A DNA stretch of 32,911 nucleotides from JAPYWM01 sp964489015. Lineage in GTDB: Bacteria > Bacteroidota > Bacteroidia > SpSt-205. The position numbers were made by a program, and so were the translations under genes. The notes beneath the pieces were generated by a model. The model had not been told where the DNA came from and ran no database searches. It was given only the letters and a program-made list of their open reading frames with translations. The DNA lies in NCBI GenBank assembly GCA_964489015.1, contig CAZAXD010000022.1, forward strand, positions 1 to 32,911, written 5' to 3'. Below are positions 1-7,342 of the stretch, piece after piece; position 1 is the stretch's first letter; each line of letters starts with the position of its first letter.

Positions 1-519
1 GTAGAAATGGGGGGGCTGGGCTGTGCAGGTGGTGTAGTAGGCCCCCGCTGCGTAAAAGGTGCCATCGGGGTTGACCTGCAGGGCGCGACCCGCTAGGACC
101 TCTTCATTTTTGGCCTGTTGCATGCCAAACACCTGCCCGCGCCGGCGGTTGAGATCATACCGCAGGCTGTCTAGCTCGTAGCGATCATTGAAATAGTAAA
201 AAACGGGTCGCTGGGCTAGAGTATCCCCACTGGGTAGGCCTTTACCGTACATCCAGCCGCTCTGCCAGTCGATCCAGGCGTAGCCGGTCTCGAGGCGCAT
301 CTGCTCATAGCGCAGCTCTACCTCATTGTATAAAAAGAGCTGCTTTCGCGATGTCTGAAAGGTTATGGAGTCGGCGGCTTTGTAGTAAATAGTATCGTTG
401 GTGGGGCTATAGCGACTGAGGGAGTCGATTAAGGAAGCGGGAAGCGTGTCGGGCGCAGCCGGAATTTGCGCCCATCCCGCAAGTAGAGCTAGATATAACC
501 CGAGGAACCTCCTCAGCAT
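1..519 (-). CDS. lptD: LPS assembly protein LptD/OstA, N-terminal part (runs off window)
   Basis: The frame starts at an ATG at 519 and stays open to the edge, giving 173 codons. It begins with a signal peptide: an LRR n-region, then a hydrophobic stretch ending LLAGWA. Residues about 40-75 contain the YKAADSI and LFLYNEVELRYEQ type repeats of the OstA-like beta-jellyroll. The last visible residues, YTTCTAQPPHFY, resemble the conserved cysteine-containing segment found just before the barrel in Bacteroidota LptD. In this family the protein sits in the outer membrane and inserts LPS delivered over the Lpt bridge. The C-terminal barrel lies outside the window. A TACCTTTG box lies 6 nt before the ATG, which supports this start. 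An OstA-like periplasmic relative is the main alternative. Confidence 0.75.
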   Translation of the reverse strand, partial: MLRRFLGLYLALLAGWAQIPAAPDTLPASLIDSLSRYSPTNDTIYYKAADSITFQTSRKQLFLYNEVELRYEQMRLETGYAWIDWQSGWMYGKGLPSGDTLAQRPVFYYFNDRYELDSLRYDLNRRRGQVFGMQQAKNEEVLAGRALQVNPDGTFYAAGAYYTTCTAQPPHFY

Positions 520-850
520 GTACAACAAAGGTAGCCAAGCCCCCGGTCTCTGACTTTGCAACCCAGCCTAGCTTCTTGGCGCACGTTTTGATGAATCGCT
601 CGTAAACTTCCTCTATCTCTTATGTTCTTGGGAGTCTAGTGCGGCCTGGATTGGGTATGGGTGGGGCTATTACTCGCTTTTGGTGGGTAGTACCCTAGCT
701 CGGAAACCGGTTTCCACCTCGTCTGCAGACATGCAGTCTTTGGGTCGGTGGTCGATAAATACTCCGCCTTTGATGATTCCACACCCGTTTTCCTAGGACA
801 AAAAGTTTCTGAAGGATATTTTTTAAGGTAAAAATCTTCTAATTTTTTAT
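520..850. other. Non-coding stretch with palindromes at the island's left edge
   Basis: I find no convincing gene here. Up to about 795 the composition is GC-rich like the backbone, then it drops sharply to AT-rich. The sequence holds a perfect 14-bp palindrome, GGAAACCGGTTTCC, at 702-715, and GTCTGCAGAC at 721-730, which also forms the stem CTGCA-gaca-TGCAG at 723-736. A 72-codon open frame on the minus strand (636-854) crosses the composition break and has no recognisable family. I could not match the segment to tmRNA, RNase P RNA, SRP RNA or tRNA. Confidence 0.5.
526..533 (-). promoter_or_regulatory. Bacteroidota -7 box of lptD
   Basis: On the minus strand this reads TACCTTTG, an exact match to the TAnnTTTG -7 consensus. 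It is followed by TTGTAC and then the lptD ATG. The transcription start would fall on or next to the start codon. I see no TTTG at the usual -33 distance. Confidence 0.6.
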
Positions 851-1556
851 TCAATGAATGTGTAAAATTACTTCGCCTTTCTCATTAATAATTCTTTTTT
901 ATTCTAAAAATCTGTAACCAGTGCAAATCCATTATAAAACGATTCTACTGCTAAATATCTTTCTTTATATACTTCATAGCCTTGCTTGTTAATATGAAAC
1001 CAGCCTCTTTCATCTTTTGCGGTGGCGTATCATTTATGAAAAAATCCTAAATCAAAAAATGCTTTTTGATGAATAAATTTTCATTTTTTTATAAATATAC
1101 ATGAAAAACATCATAACAATTAACACAAGCAATACCATCTTTGTAGTCCCCCACATATACATAGCTTTCGGAATAAGCAGGTTCTCCGTTTAAATCTATA
1201 TGAAAATATCTGTTGTCTGCATTTCTGACAGTACAAACATTCTCCTGATAATTTCCTACCCATAAGTAACTTTGGGCATATACTCGCTTTCCTAATTCAT
1301 TGATATGAAACCATTGATTATTGAAGTCAACTACAGCCGCTCTATTGCAATAAAAACCAAATGTTCTCGCATATCTCTCTGGATACAGGGGGGTTCCATA
1401 CCTGTCTATGTGATATGCTCCACTTTCATCTTTTACGGGAGCTATGCCCGGAGCATGAAACTTCAAAACTTCTATGAATTTTCTACCGAATATTAGTTTT
1501 CCTTTATAGACAAAGTAAGTATTGTCTTCAGATACGGTGATTTCTTGCCAATTCAT
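851..1556 (-). pseudogene. WG-repeat protein, broken by frameshifts and stop codons
   Basis: The frame opens with the ATG at 1556, whose ATGA overlaps the methyltransferase stop. It encodes tandem WG (KWG)-type repeats of about 35 residues: WFHINELGKRVY, YFHIDLNGEPAY, WVGNYQENVCTV and similar. It hits TAA at 1089-1091. The repeat reading continues in another frame: KFIHQKAFFDLGFFHK, then DERGWFHINKQGYEVY, then FYNGFALVTDF. This part is interrupted by TGA at 1081-1083 and 1030-1032 and TAG at 904-906. After another shift it ends INEKGEVILHIH with TGA at 851-853. Both shifts sit at A-runs. WG repeats form beta-rich binding modules of mostly unknown function. Last gene of the island operon. Confidence 0.75.
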
Positions 1557-2505
1557 TTCTGAAAAATTAGAATAGTTTGTAGTTCGTTTAACTTTGTTTG
1601 ATTTTTGTATTCAAATCCTACGTTTTGGGCAAGTTGAATGTACTCAGTGGAGGTTCTTTCGTGGCTTCCACATATAACCGTCATATTGAGCGAGAGCAAA
1701 GATAGGTCAATACTGGTATTATCTAAACAGTTTTCAATGATGTACAATGTTCCGTTTTTGTATAGTACTCGATAGCAATTCTGCAAAATAATGTTTGCTT
1801 TATGGTCATTCCAGTCGTGAATTACTCTTGAAAGTATAACAGCATCTGCCTGAACAGGGATTTTTTCAAAAAAACTTCCTCCAATAGCAGTAACACCTTG
1901 AATGTTTACATTCTGAATTACTTCGGGTAAATCAAACAAGATACATTCAAGTTGTGGATTTTTGAGTTTGATATTTTGTATAATCGCACCATATCCTCCG
2001 CCTATGTCCATAACAGATTTATACTTACTGAAATCAATAAGTTCAGGCAGATTTTTGTAATCATCACGGGCATATTCATACATAGCTTTGTGATAAGCAT
2101 TCAGCTTTTCAGGATTTTGACGCAAATAATCAAAAAAGACATACCGTAGATATTTTCAAAGGCACTTTTACCCGTTTGTATGGAAAAATCTAACTGCTGC
2201 CAGGTGGTCAGATGTTCATCAAACCAATTCAAACAGGCATATTTAAGACTTTCAGGGTGATTTTCTGTGAGCAATATTGATGTTTCATTCACCTTGTATT
2301 TGTCTGATTGTTTTTCCAAAAATCCGATAGTGTACAAAGCGTTAAGCAATACAGATAACTTTTCTTGATTAAGTAAAAGTTGGCTTGCCAACTCTTGTAC
2401 TGTTTTAAACTCTTGTAAATTATCAAACAGATGGAGTTTGCAAGCCGTGCTGACTGCCATATATTTCCAGTGTTCTGTAAAAAAGGATTTGAGTTTATTT
2501 TTCAT
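1553..2505 (-). pseudogene. COMT-like SAM-dependent O-methyltransferase, one frameshift
   Basis: Two frames together make one PF00891-type O-methyltransferase of about 317 residues. The N-terminal part (from ATG 2505) is the winged-helix dimerisation domain. The C-terminal part has the SAM site VMDIGGGYGA, the acidic loop LFDLPEV and the catalytic-histidine segment RVIHDWND. The break is in a run of six T (2132-2137 on plus as A). Seven T would join ENIYGMSF directly to FDYLRQNPEK. The family methylates hydroxyl groups of small molecules, often natural products. ATG 2505 overlaps the phosphatase stop by 4 nt, better than ATG 2517. It may be intact if the missing T is a sequencing error. Confidence 0.75.
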
Positions 2506-3065
2506 AAAGTTGTCCATTTATAAGAGTTAACCCCGTCATATAATTCACCCAATTGTCTTTTGTGTAAACTTTTTTTGTTTATACTAAAATGATAAAAAGC
2601 AATTAACATATCGTGAGTAATAAAAAGAGTTATTCCGTTTTCAGTTGAGTTTTCTTTTATGAAATTCGTAATTCTATAATTCAATTCGTCAATACTGGGT
2701 ACCCCCGGAATTTCTTTGCCGCTTATAAATCGATTATACATTTCGTCAAAACCATGTTGTAGAAAAAATTCTCCTGCAATTTTTTCGTCTGATATATGCA
2801 GTCCAGGTGCACCTAATGCAGTTGTTTCAATGATTTCTAATGAACTTTCATAGCCTTGTACAATAAATTCTGCCGTCTGAACACAACGCCTAATAGGACT
2901 AGTGAAAATTCTATTAACCTTCTTTCCAACTAATTTTTCGCCAAAACTTAGGGCATTTTGTTTGCCTTTTTCGTTCAATAAGACTTCACTTCCGAAAGAA
3001 CCTTGCGGAATGTCATCTCTGTCGGCGTGGCGGAGCAAAAGTGCTATTTTTTCTTCTGTATTCAT
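2502..3065 (-). CDS. Histidine phosphatase superfamily protein
   Basis: A 187-residue protein with the phosphohistidine core LLRHADR (R12-H13) near the N-terminus, the SPIRRCVQTAEF segment around residue 60, and the second histidine in ITHDMLIAFY near residue 151. This is the pattern of branch-1-like histidine phosphatases, with HAD in place of the classical HG. The substrate cannot be read from sequence. In this setting it may dephosphorylate a biosynthetic intermediate. An upstream in-frame extension to 3095 would overlap the dioxygenase gene, so I take the ATG at 3065, which lies 4 nt after that gene's stop. The stop overlaps the methyltransferase ATG by 4 nt. One of the two intact genes in the island. 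Confidence 0.75.
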   Translation of the reverse strand: MNTEEKIALLLRHADRDDIPQGSFGSEVLLNEKGKQNALSFGEKLVGKKVNRIFTSPIRRCVQTAEFIVQGYESSLEIIETTALGAPGLHISDEKIAGEFFLQHGFDEMYNRFISGKEIPGVPSIDELNYRITNFIKENSTENGITLFITHDMLIAFYHFSINKKSLHKRQLGELYDGVNSYKWTTL

Positions 3066-3069
3066 ATAG

Positions 3070-3925
3070 CTAAAACAGTGTTTTATGGTCTGCAAAGTGA
3101 TTGTATTCGTTTGCTTCGTATTTAACTCCGTTGATTTCGTGGGGGACTCGTAATGAAATATTATTTATATGTTTCTTTAAATCCAATGCTCTTGAAAAAG
3201 CAATCTCTTCAAAAGGCAAACCTTTTCTTTTTCTGTTTTCAATAGCATATAATAATATGGCTTGTCTTTGTAATGCCCATTCTTCATCCCAAGGACTATC
3301 TTCAACGATTTGTTTAATTGTTCTAAACTCAACATACCAACTATAACGTGGATTTTCACTTGTATTAGGCTCTGAATAATGTAAAGTTAAAACGTTATGA
3401 ATATCCACCTCACCTGCCAAAGATAAGTAAGGTTTGTAAAGTTCTTTATTTTGGTATTTTTTAATTTCTTCTCGTGTAATTGCACCAAGTTTGTGGCTTC
3501 CTTCCAGAAAGTAAACAGGATTTTGAATTGTATCATGAAAATGAAAAGCTAAACTATACACATCGCCTAACTTTACGGTTTGTAGTCCTAAATCTTGGTG
3601 TATTTCAACAGGTATTCCTATTTTGGGTTGCTTAATCAAAATATCTTCCCAAGTTGGTAAAATTTCAATAATATCACTTCCGTAAATGCTTTTGAGAATA
3701 TGAATCACTTTTGGGTGGGAAATAATATCCAAAAAAAACTTCATCTTTTTCAAAGGCATAGCGAATTTTCCGAACTACATTTTGAGGTGTAATTAGAACA
3801 TAAATGTTTGATTTTTGATGAATAAAACCTTCAATAGCTTCTTTTGCTTTTTCTATTAACTCAAAATCTAAGACGTTTTTGATGTTTAACACACCATTCT
3901 TTTTTAAGTTTGCAATTATTTCCAT
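3070..3925 (-). pseudogene. PhyH-family Fe(II)/2-oxoglutarate dioxygenase, one frameshift
   Basis: Two overlapping frames combine into one phytanoyl-CoA-dioxygenase-like protein of about 285 residues. The metal ligands are visible: the H-x-D pair in VEIHQDLGL and the distal histidine with the co-substrate arginine region in TLHYSEPNTSENPR. The shift lies in a run of eight T (3731-3738 on plus as A). Seven T would read DEVFLDIISHPKV. The family hydroxylates or otherwise oxidises small molecules using Fe(II), O2 and 2-oxoglutarate. I take ATG 3925 as start; a TTG at 3952 is possible. It sits 30 nt after the radical SAM gene and 4 nt before the phosphatase. Whether the shift is real or a homopolymer error is open. 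Confidence 0.7.
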
Positions 3926-3955
3926 AGTTATTTTGGTTTTCTCATATTGCAAGTT

Positions 3956-4987
3956 TTACACAGATTGATTTTTTTTGTAATTTTTTACAAGGTTCTGATA
4001 CACTTCACTTTGAAGGACTTCCTGAATAGTTGTATCTTGAATATTTCCAAAATCTCCGAGTGTATTGCGTAATTCATCAGGGGCACAGCAAGGGGAAATT
4101 TTACCTGTGGCGGAAATCCATAGTTCTTTTTCCAAAAAAGGGCATTCGTAATGTTCAGGAACTTCTTTGTCTTCATATTCTTGCAATGGAAAAATATTTT
4201 CCAAAATCACTCTACTACCATCAGGTTTAAGGTATTTTTCCTGTGCTTGATAAGCCTGCTTAACATATTCATTCCATTTGGCTACACTTTGAGTATTTGA
4301 TTTCATAGATAAAGATTTGATTTCCTCAAAATGTGCCCACAGATGATGTCCTTTTACTCTATCTACGCCTATGGTAGCCGCTAATTTTACAATATCAGCT
4401 AATTCATGCATGTTATTCTGCATAAAAGTAAGCTGAAAGGTTACACGGCAGTAATAGCCCGTATTGGAATAGTGTTCATTTCTGACCCGTATAAACTCCT
4501 TTACATTATTCAGCACTTCTTCAAAGTTTATCTTTAACATTACTTTCTCGGTAGTTTCGGCAGTAGCTCCATTCCAACTGATTTTTACATCTGTGGTTAC
4601 AGGAACAATAAGTTTTGCCCATTCTGTAACGGTTTTTTCAGTGGTTTTGGGGAATGTTCCGTTAGTAGTGAGGTTCATTTTGAGGTCGTACTTGTAGCAT
4701 AATTCTACAAAATGAGCAAAGTGCTTGTAAATCAGCGGTTCGCCCATAGTAGAAGGAATAATTTCCTTTACTCCCAATGCTTTTGCCTGCCGAAATATAG
4801 GTTCTAACCATTCTTTAGGCATTCTACGATGTTTTCCACCCAGTTTTTCTTTAATGTACTTTGAAAAAGGGCTGTGTTCTTCACACATAATACAACTCAA
4901 ATTGCAGTCTTCTGGATTAGTGTCCAACGTGATACGCCAGAGCTTAAACTTCTCTTGCGCCGTACTGTTTGCTAATGATTTGTTCAT
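3956..4987 (-). CDS. Radical SAM / SPASM-like enzyme
   Basis: A 343-residue protein with the [4Fe-4S] motif CNLSCIMC (C28, C32, C35; the C-x3-C-x2-C spacing of radical SAM enzymes). The following TMGEPLIYKHF segment matches the GE region of the fold, and NLTTNGTFP matches a later core strand. A C-terminal cysteine-rich SPASM-like segment (CPFLEKELWIS, then SPCCAPDELRNTLGDFGN) probably binds an auxiliary cluster. Such proteins modify peptides, sugars or lipids and are frequent in glycan and natural-product loci. The substrate is not identifiable. I use ATG 4987, since an earlier ATG at 5038 would deepen the overlap with the glycosyltransferase end. The gene is intact. Confidence 0.75.
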   Translation of the reverse strand: MNKSLANSTAQEKFKLWRITLDTNPEDCNLSCIMCEEHSPFSKYIKEKLGGKHRRMPKEWLEPIFRQAKALGVKEIIPSTMGEPLIYKHFAHFVELCYKYDLKMNLTTNGTFPKTTEKTVTEWAKLIVPVTTDVKISWNGATAETTEKVMLKINFEEVLNNVKEFIRVRNEHYSNTGYYCRVTFQLTFMQNNMHELADIVKLAATIGVDRVKGHHLWAHFEEIKSLSMKSNTQSVAKWNEYVKQAYQAQEKYLKPDGSRVILENIFPLQEYEDKEVPEHYECPFLEKELWISATGKISPCCAPDELRNTLGDFGNIQDTTIQEVLQSEVYQNLVKNYKKNQSV

Positions 4988-6223
4988 AGATTTTTTGTAG
5001 TTCTTTACAATGCTCGTGTATGTCAGGTACTTTGCCATCAGCAGAATATAAATAACCTCTTTTACCTAAAATTTCCATATATTGAGGATTGTCAATTGCA
5101 AAATTCATCTGTTCTGCCAAAGAATCAACATCACGAAACTTAAACAAAAGCCCATTTACCTTATGTTGTACGTATTCTTTCATGCCTCCAAAATCTGCGG
5201 TAATGACTGGAATTTTACAGGCTTGGGCTTCATGAATGACAAGTGGCGAATTTTCACCCCAAATGCTCGGTACAACAATGCAATTTACCTGCGAAAAAAC
5301 TACATCAGCTAAGTCTTGATTTACATACTCACCGCAAAATTCTATGGGATTCATAGAGCTTTAGTAACTTGTCCGTCATGTCTGCCGAAGATTTTTAAGG
5401 TTGCAGGTTTTTCTATTCGTTTAAAGGCTTTTATGAGTAAATCAATACCTTTGGCAGGAATATGTCTGCCTATATATCCAAAAGTATAATTATTTTGGAT
5501 TTTGCCTTTTTCAGTAGGGGTGAGGTATTCCAATGGAAATCCATAATCCAAATACAGGATTTTGTGTGAAGGTACGCCAAATTCCTCTACAAATTTTTGC
5601 ATCAGGTATTTTGAAGGTGCAATAAAGAGGTCTACTTTGTTGATGACAGAACGGGTTTCCTGCATACGTTCCTGTACCCACGTACTCCAACGTTCTACAT
5701 CTTTGGCATAGTGTTCTTCTCTGCCGCTGAAATACACCTGATAACAATCCAAAGCACATTTGGTATGTTCTTGTTTTTCGCAAAGCTGGAAGTTATTTTC
5801 TTTACCTATACTGCGGGTCAGAAACTGCCCTCGGGGACACATCAGCCAGAAGTCATGTAAGGTAAAAATGATTGGGATTTTTAAGGCATTGAGTTCATCT
5901 ACAAAACCAGTGGATAGATGGTTCAAATGCCCTATGTGTGCAATATCAGGTTGCAATTTACGGACTAATTCAGCAAAGTTTTTGTCCATTTGTTGATGTC
6001 TGTATCCATCTTTACCTTGCGGGTTATTGATGTAGTACAAGGTTAAATTTTCATTGACTTTCTTTGCTCTAATACGGAAACAAGGTTCAAAAGGGTTTTC
6101 CTCTCTGGTTATCACAGAAACTTTGTGATATTGAGAAAGTTCATTGCAAATAGATTGCGAATACACTTCTGAACCTGCATTATACTCAGGTGGATAGCCA
6201 TGAATGATTTTTAAGATATGCAT
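4944..6223 (-). pseudogene. GT4-family glycosyltransferase, split by a frameshift
   Basis: The N-terminal frame (ATG 6223 to TGA near 5351) has the acceptor-side start HGYPPEYNAGSEVYSQ and the inter-domain region YTFGYIGRHIPAKGIDLL. The next frame (to 4944) has the nucleotide-sugar domain with the EX7E motif in ENSPLVIHEAQA and PVITADFGGMKEYV. Neither half is complete alone; together they give about 426 residues, normal for GT4. The frames meet in a TATGA overlap at 5351-5355. One extra base would fuse them, although the linker is slightly shorter than usual. GT4 enzymes transfer sugars from NDP-sugars with retention of configuration. The start is 3 nt after the upstream stop, so an earlier gene preceded it in the operon. 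Confidence 0.75.
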
Positions 6224-6226
6224 AGG

Positions 6227-6430
6227 CTAACATTCTGTTATTGGTGCAGGTTCAACTTTTCGATTCTGACAGCTGATGGATAATTTTTGTTTGCCATTGT
6301 CAGAAGTGATTTTTAACCCCATCCAATAGGGGCAAAAGGTCGTAGGGATTGCATAATAAGGTGAAAGCAATGCCACAGGCATTTCTGGAAAAGAGTTTTC
6401 GTAAGAAAACATACCTGACATCCTTTCTAC
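6227..6430 (-). pseudogene. Truncated open frame at the island's right edge, unassigned
   Basis: An open minus-strand frame ends in PAPITEC at 6227, only 3 nt before the glycosyltransferase ATG. It could be the tail of the operon's preceding gene. Upstream of about 6430 the same frame merely runs antisense into the GC-rich chaN gene, so any original 5' end is missing. I do not recognise a family, and the stretch is rich in hairpins, so it may equally be a non-coding repeat. Confidence 0.3.
6317..6410. repeat. Cluster of three hairpins, possible dispersed repeat
   Basis: Three inverted repeats follow each other: CCCC/GGGG with an 8-nt loop at 6317-6332, AATGCC-aca-GGCATT at 6369-6383, and GTTTTC-gtaa-GAAAAC at 6395-6410. 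None is followed by a clean T-run, so a simple terminator is not supported. The arrangement at a composition boundary fits a palindromic intergenic repeat or a small structured RNA. Confidence 0.4.
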
Positions 6431-6458
6431 CATCACGCAATGATACGACTTTTTGTTC

Positions 6459-6489
6459 TTTGCCCTTTGGGAGGGGTTGCGTACCTTTG
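6459..6489 (+). promoter_or_regulatory. Complete Bacteroidota promoter of chaN
   Basis: TTTG at 6459-6462, a 19-nt spacer, then TACCTTTG at 6482-6489, matching the -33 TTTG and -7 TAnnTTTG elements. The ATG at 6494 follows after four bases (GGCA), so the transcript should be leaderless. This decides the chaN start. Confidence 0.7.
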
Positions 6490-6493
6490 GGCA

Positions 6494-7342
6494 ATGCATT
6501 GGGCGGTGGCTTTTTTGATGGTCAGTTGGGTGTGGGCGCAGGCGGTTTTTTCGTTGTATACCGCCAAGGGCAAGCCTGCTAGCTACAAGCAGCTTTTGCG
6601 AAAGGCGGCTAGTGCAGATGTGGTCTTCTTTGGGGAGTTGCACAATAGTGCTCTGGCGCATCAGCTCCAGCTTCGGCTGCTTCAGGACCTCATTGCGCTA
6701 AAGAGGGGCAAGGTGCTGCTGGGGCTGGAGATGTTTGAAAAGGACCAGCAGGGGGATTTGGCAGCGTTTCATCGGAAGGCCATAGCTAACGGGCGGGCAC
6801 TGGCGGAGCGTACGCGGGTGTGGCCGAACTTTATAACCGATTACGCGCCGCTTTTGGAGCTTGCTCGGCAGCATGGGGTACCGATTTATGGGACGAATGT
6901 GCCGCGGGATATAGCCCGCTCCGTATCGAAGGAAGGCCTTTCTGTGCTGGATGGCTTATCTGGCCAGCAGCGGCCTTGGGTGGCGCCTCTGCCTTTCCCC
7001 CGGCTGGATACGCTGCCTTCATACCGCGAGATGGGGGCGATGGCCCAACAGCACGGCATGAATCCCGAGTATTTTCGCCTGGCGCAGATGCTAAAGGATG
7101 CTACTATGGCCCATGCCATCACAGAAGCTTTTCAACCCGGACACGTTTTTTTGCATATCAACGGCAGTTACCACTCTGATTATGCAGAGGGCATTGTAGC
7201 TTATCTTAGGCAGTATTGGGGTGCTAAGTCTAGGCGCAAGATTGTGGTGATCAGCACGGTAGCTTCGGATGCTGGTTACGTGAAAGAAGATCGCAAGCGG
7301 GCCGATTTTATTTTGGTCGTACCTACTTCGTCGGTGCAGTGA
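6494..7342 (+). CDS. ChaN family protein (DUF399), exported
   Basis: A 282-residue protein starting with a signal-peptide-like hydrophobic stretch (AVAFLMVSWVWAQA). It then shows the ChaN hallmarks VVFFGELHNSALAHQ around residue 40, GLEMFEKDQQ near residue 75, and HINGSYHSDYAEGIVAYL near the C-terminus. ChaN relatives are secreted or lipid-anchored proteins linked to haem binding or iron handling; the exact role is not settled. An ATG at 6440 would add 18 residues, but it lies upstream of the -7 box, so I choose 6494. No lipobox cysteine is seen after the signal sequence. The stop overlaps the next ATG by one base (TGATG), suggesting co-transcription with lhgO. Confidence 0.75.
   Translation: MHWAVAFLMVSWVWAQAVFSLYTAKGKPASYKQLLRKAASADVVFFGELHNSALAHQLQLRLLQDLIALKRGKVLLGLEMFEKDQQGDLAAFHRKAIANGRALAERTRVWPNFITDYAPLLELARQHGVPIYGTNVPRDIARSVSKEGLSVLDGLSGQQRPWVAPLPFPRLDTLPSYREMGAMAQQHGMNPEYFRLAQMLKDATMAHAITEAFQPGHVFLHINGSYHSDYAEGIVAYLRQYWGAKSRRKIVVISTVASDAGYVKEDRKRADFILVVPTSSVQ

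Larger units (their letters stand above)
800..6440. other. AT-rich genomic island with a minus-strand biosynthetic-type operon
   Basis: Base composition changes abruptly near 800 and again near 6440-6470. Inside, codons are A/T-ending and A/T homopolymers are common. Outside, genes are GC-rich. All recognisable genes inside lie on the minus strand and overlap or abut by a few bases, as in an operon. No transposase, integrase, tRNA or obvious terminal inverted repeat is visible at either edge, so the route of entry is unknown. The operon's 5' end is cut off at the right edge, next to the host chaN promoter. Horizontal origin is inferred from composition only. Confidence 0.7.

Noticed and set aside
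636..854. Minus-strand open frame of 72 codons as a real gene
   Set aside because: It spans the abrupt change from GC-rich to AT-rich DNA, has no family resemblance and runs past the end of the WG-repeat remnant.
1030..1083. UGA read as glycine (as in SR1/Gracilibacteria) in the WG-repeat gene
   Set aside because: Two in-frame TGA codons fall at conserved glycine sites, but the other island genes use GGA/GGT for glycine, contain no internal TGA and end on TGA in ATGA overlaps. A TAG and two frameshifts in the same gene point to decay.
2132..3738. Programmed frameshifting or transcriptional slippage in the methyltransferase and dioxygenase genes
   Set aside because: Runs of T6 and T8 need opposite corrections, no pairing structure is evident, and neither family is known to use slippage. 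Decay or sequencing error is simpler.
800..6440. Insertion sequence, phage or integrative element carrying the island
   Set aside because: No transposase, integrase or structural gene, and no matching terminal repeats or target duplication could be seen at the two composition breaks.
6440..6493. ATG 6440 as chaN start
   Set aside because: The extension would include the -33 and -7 promoter elements; ATG 6494 directly follows the -7 box and gives a cleaner signal peptide.
6431..6661. Upstream half of the open frame ending at 6227 as coding sequence
   Set aside because: It is antisense to the chaN signal peptide and core, with the composition of chaN rather than the island.
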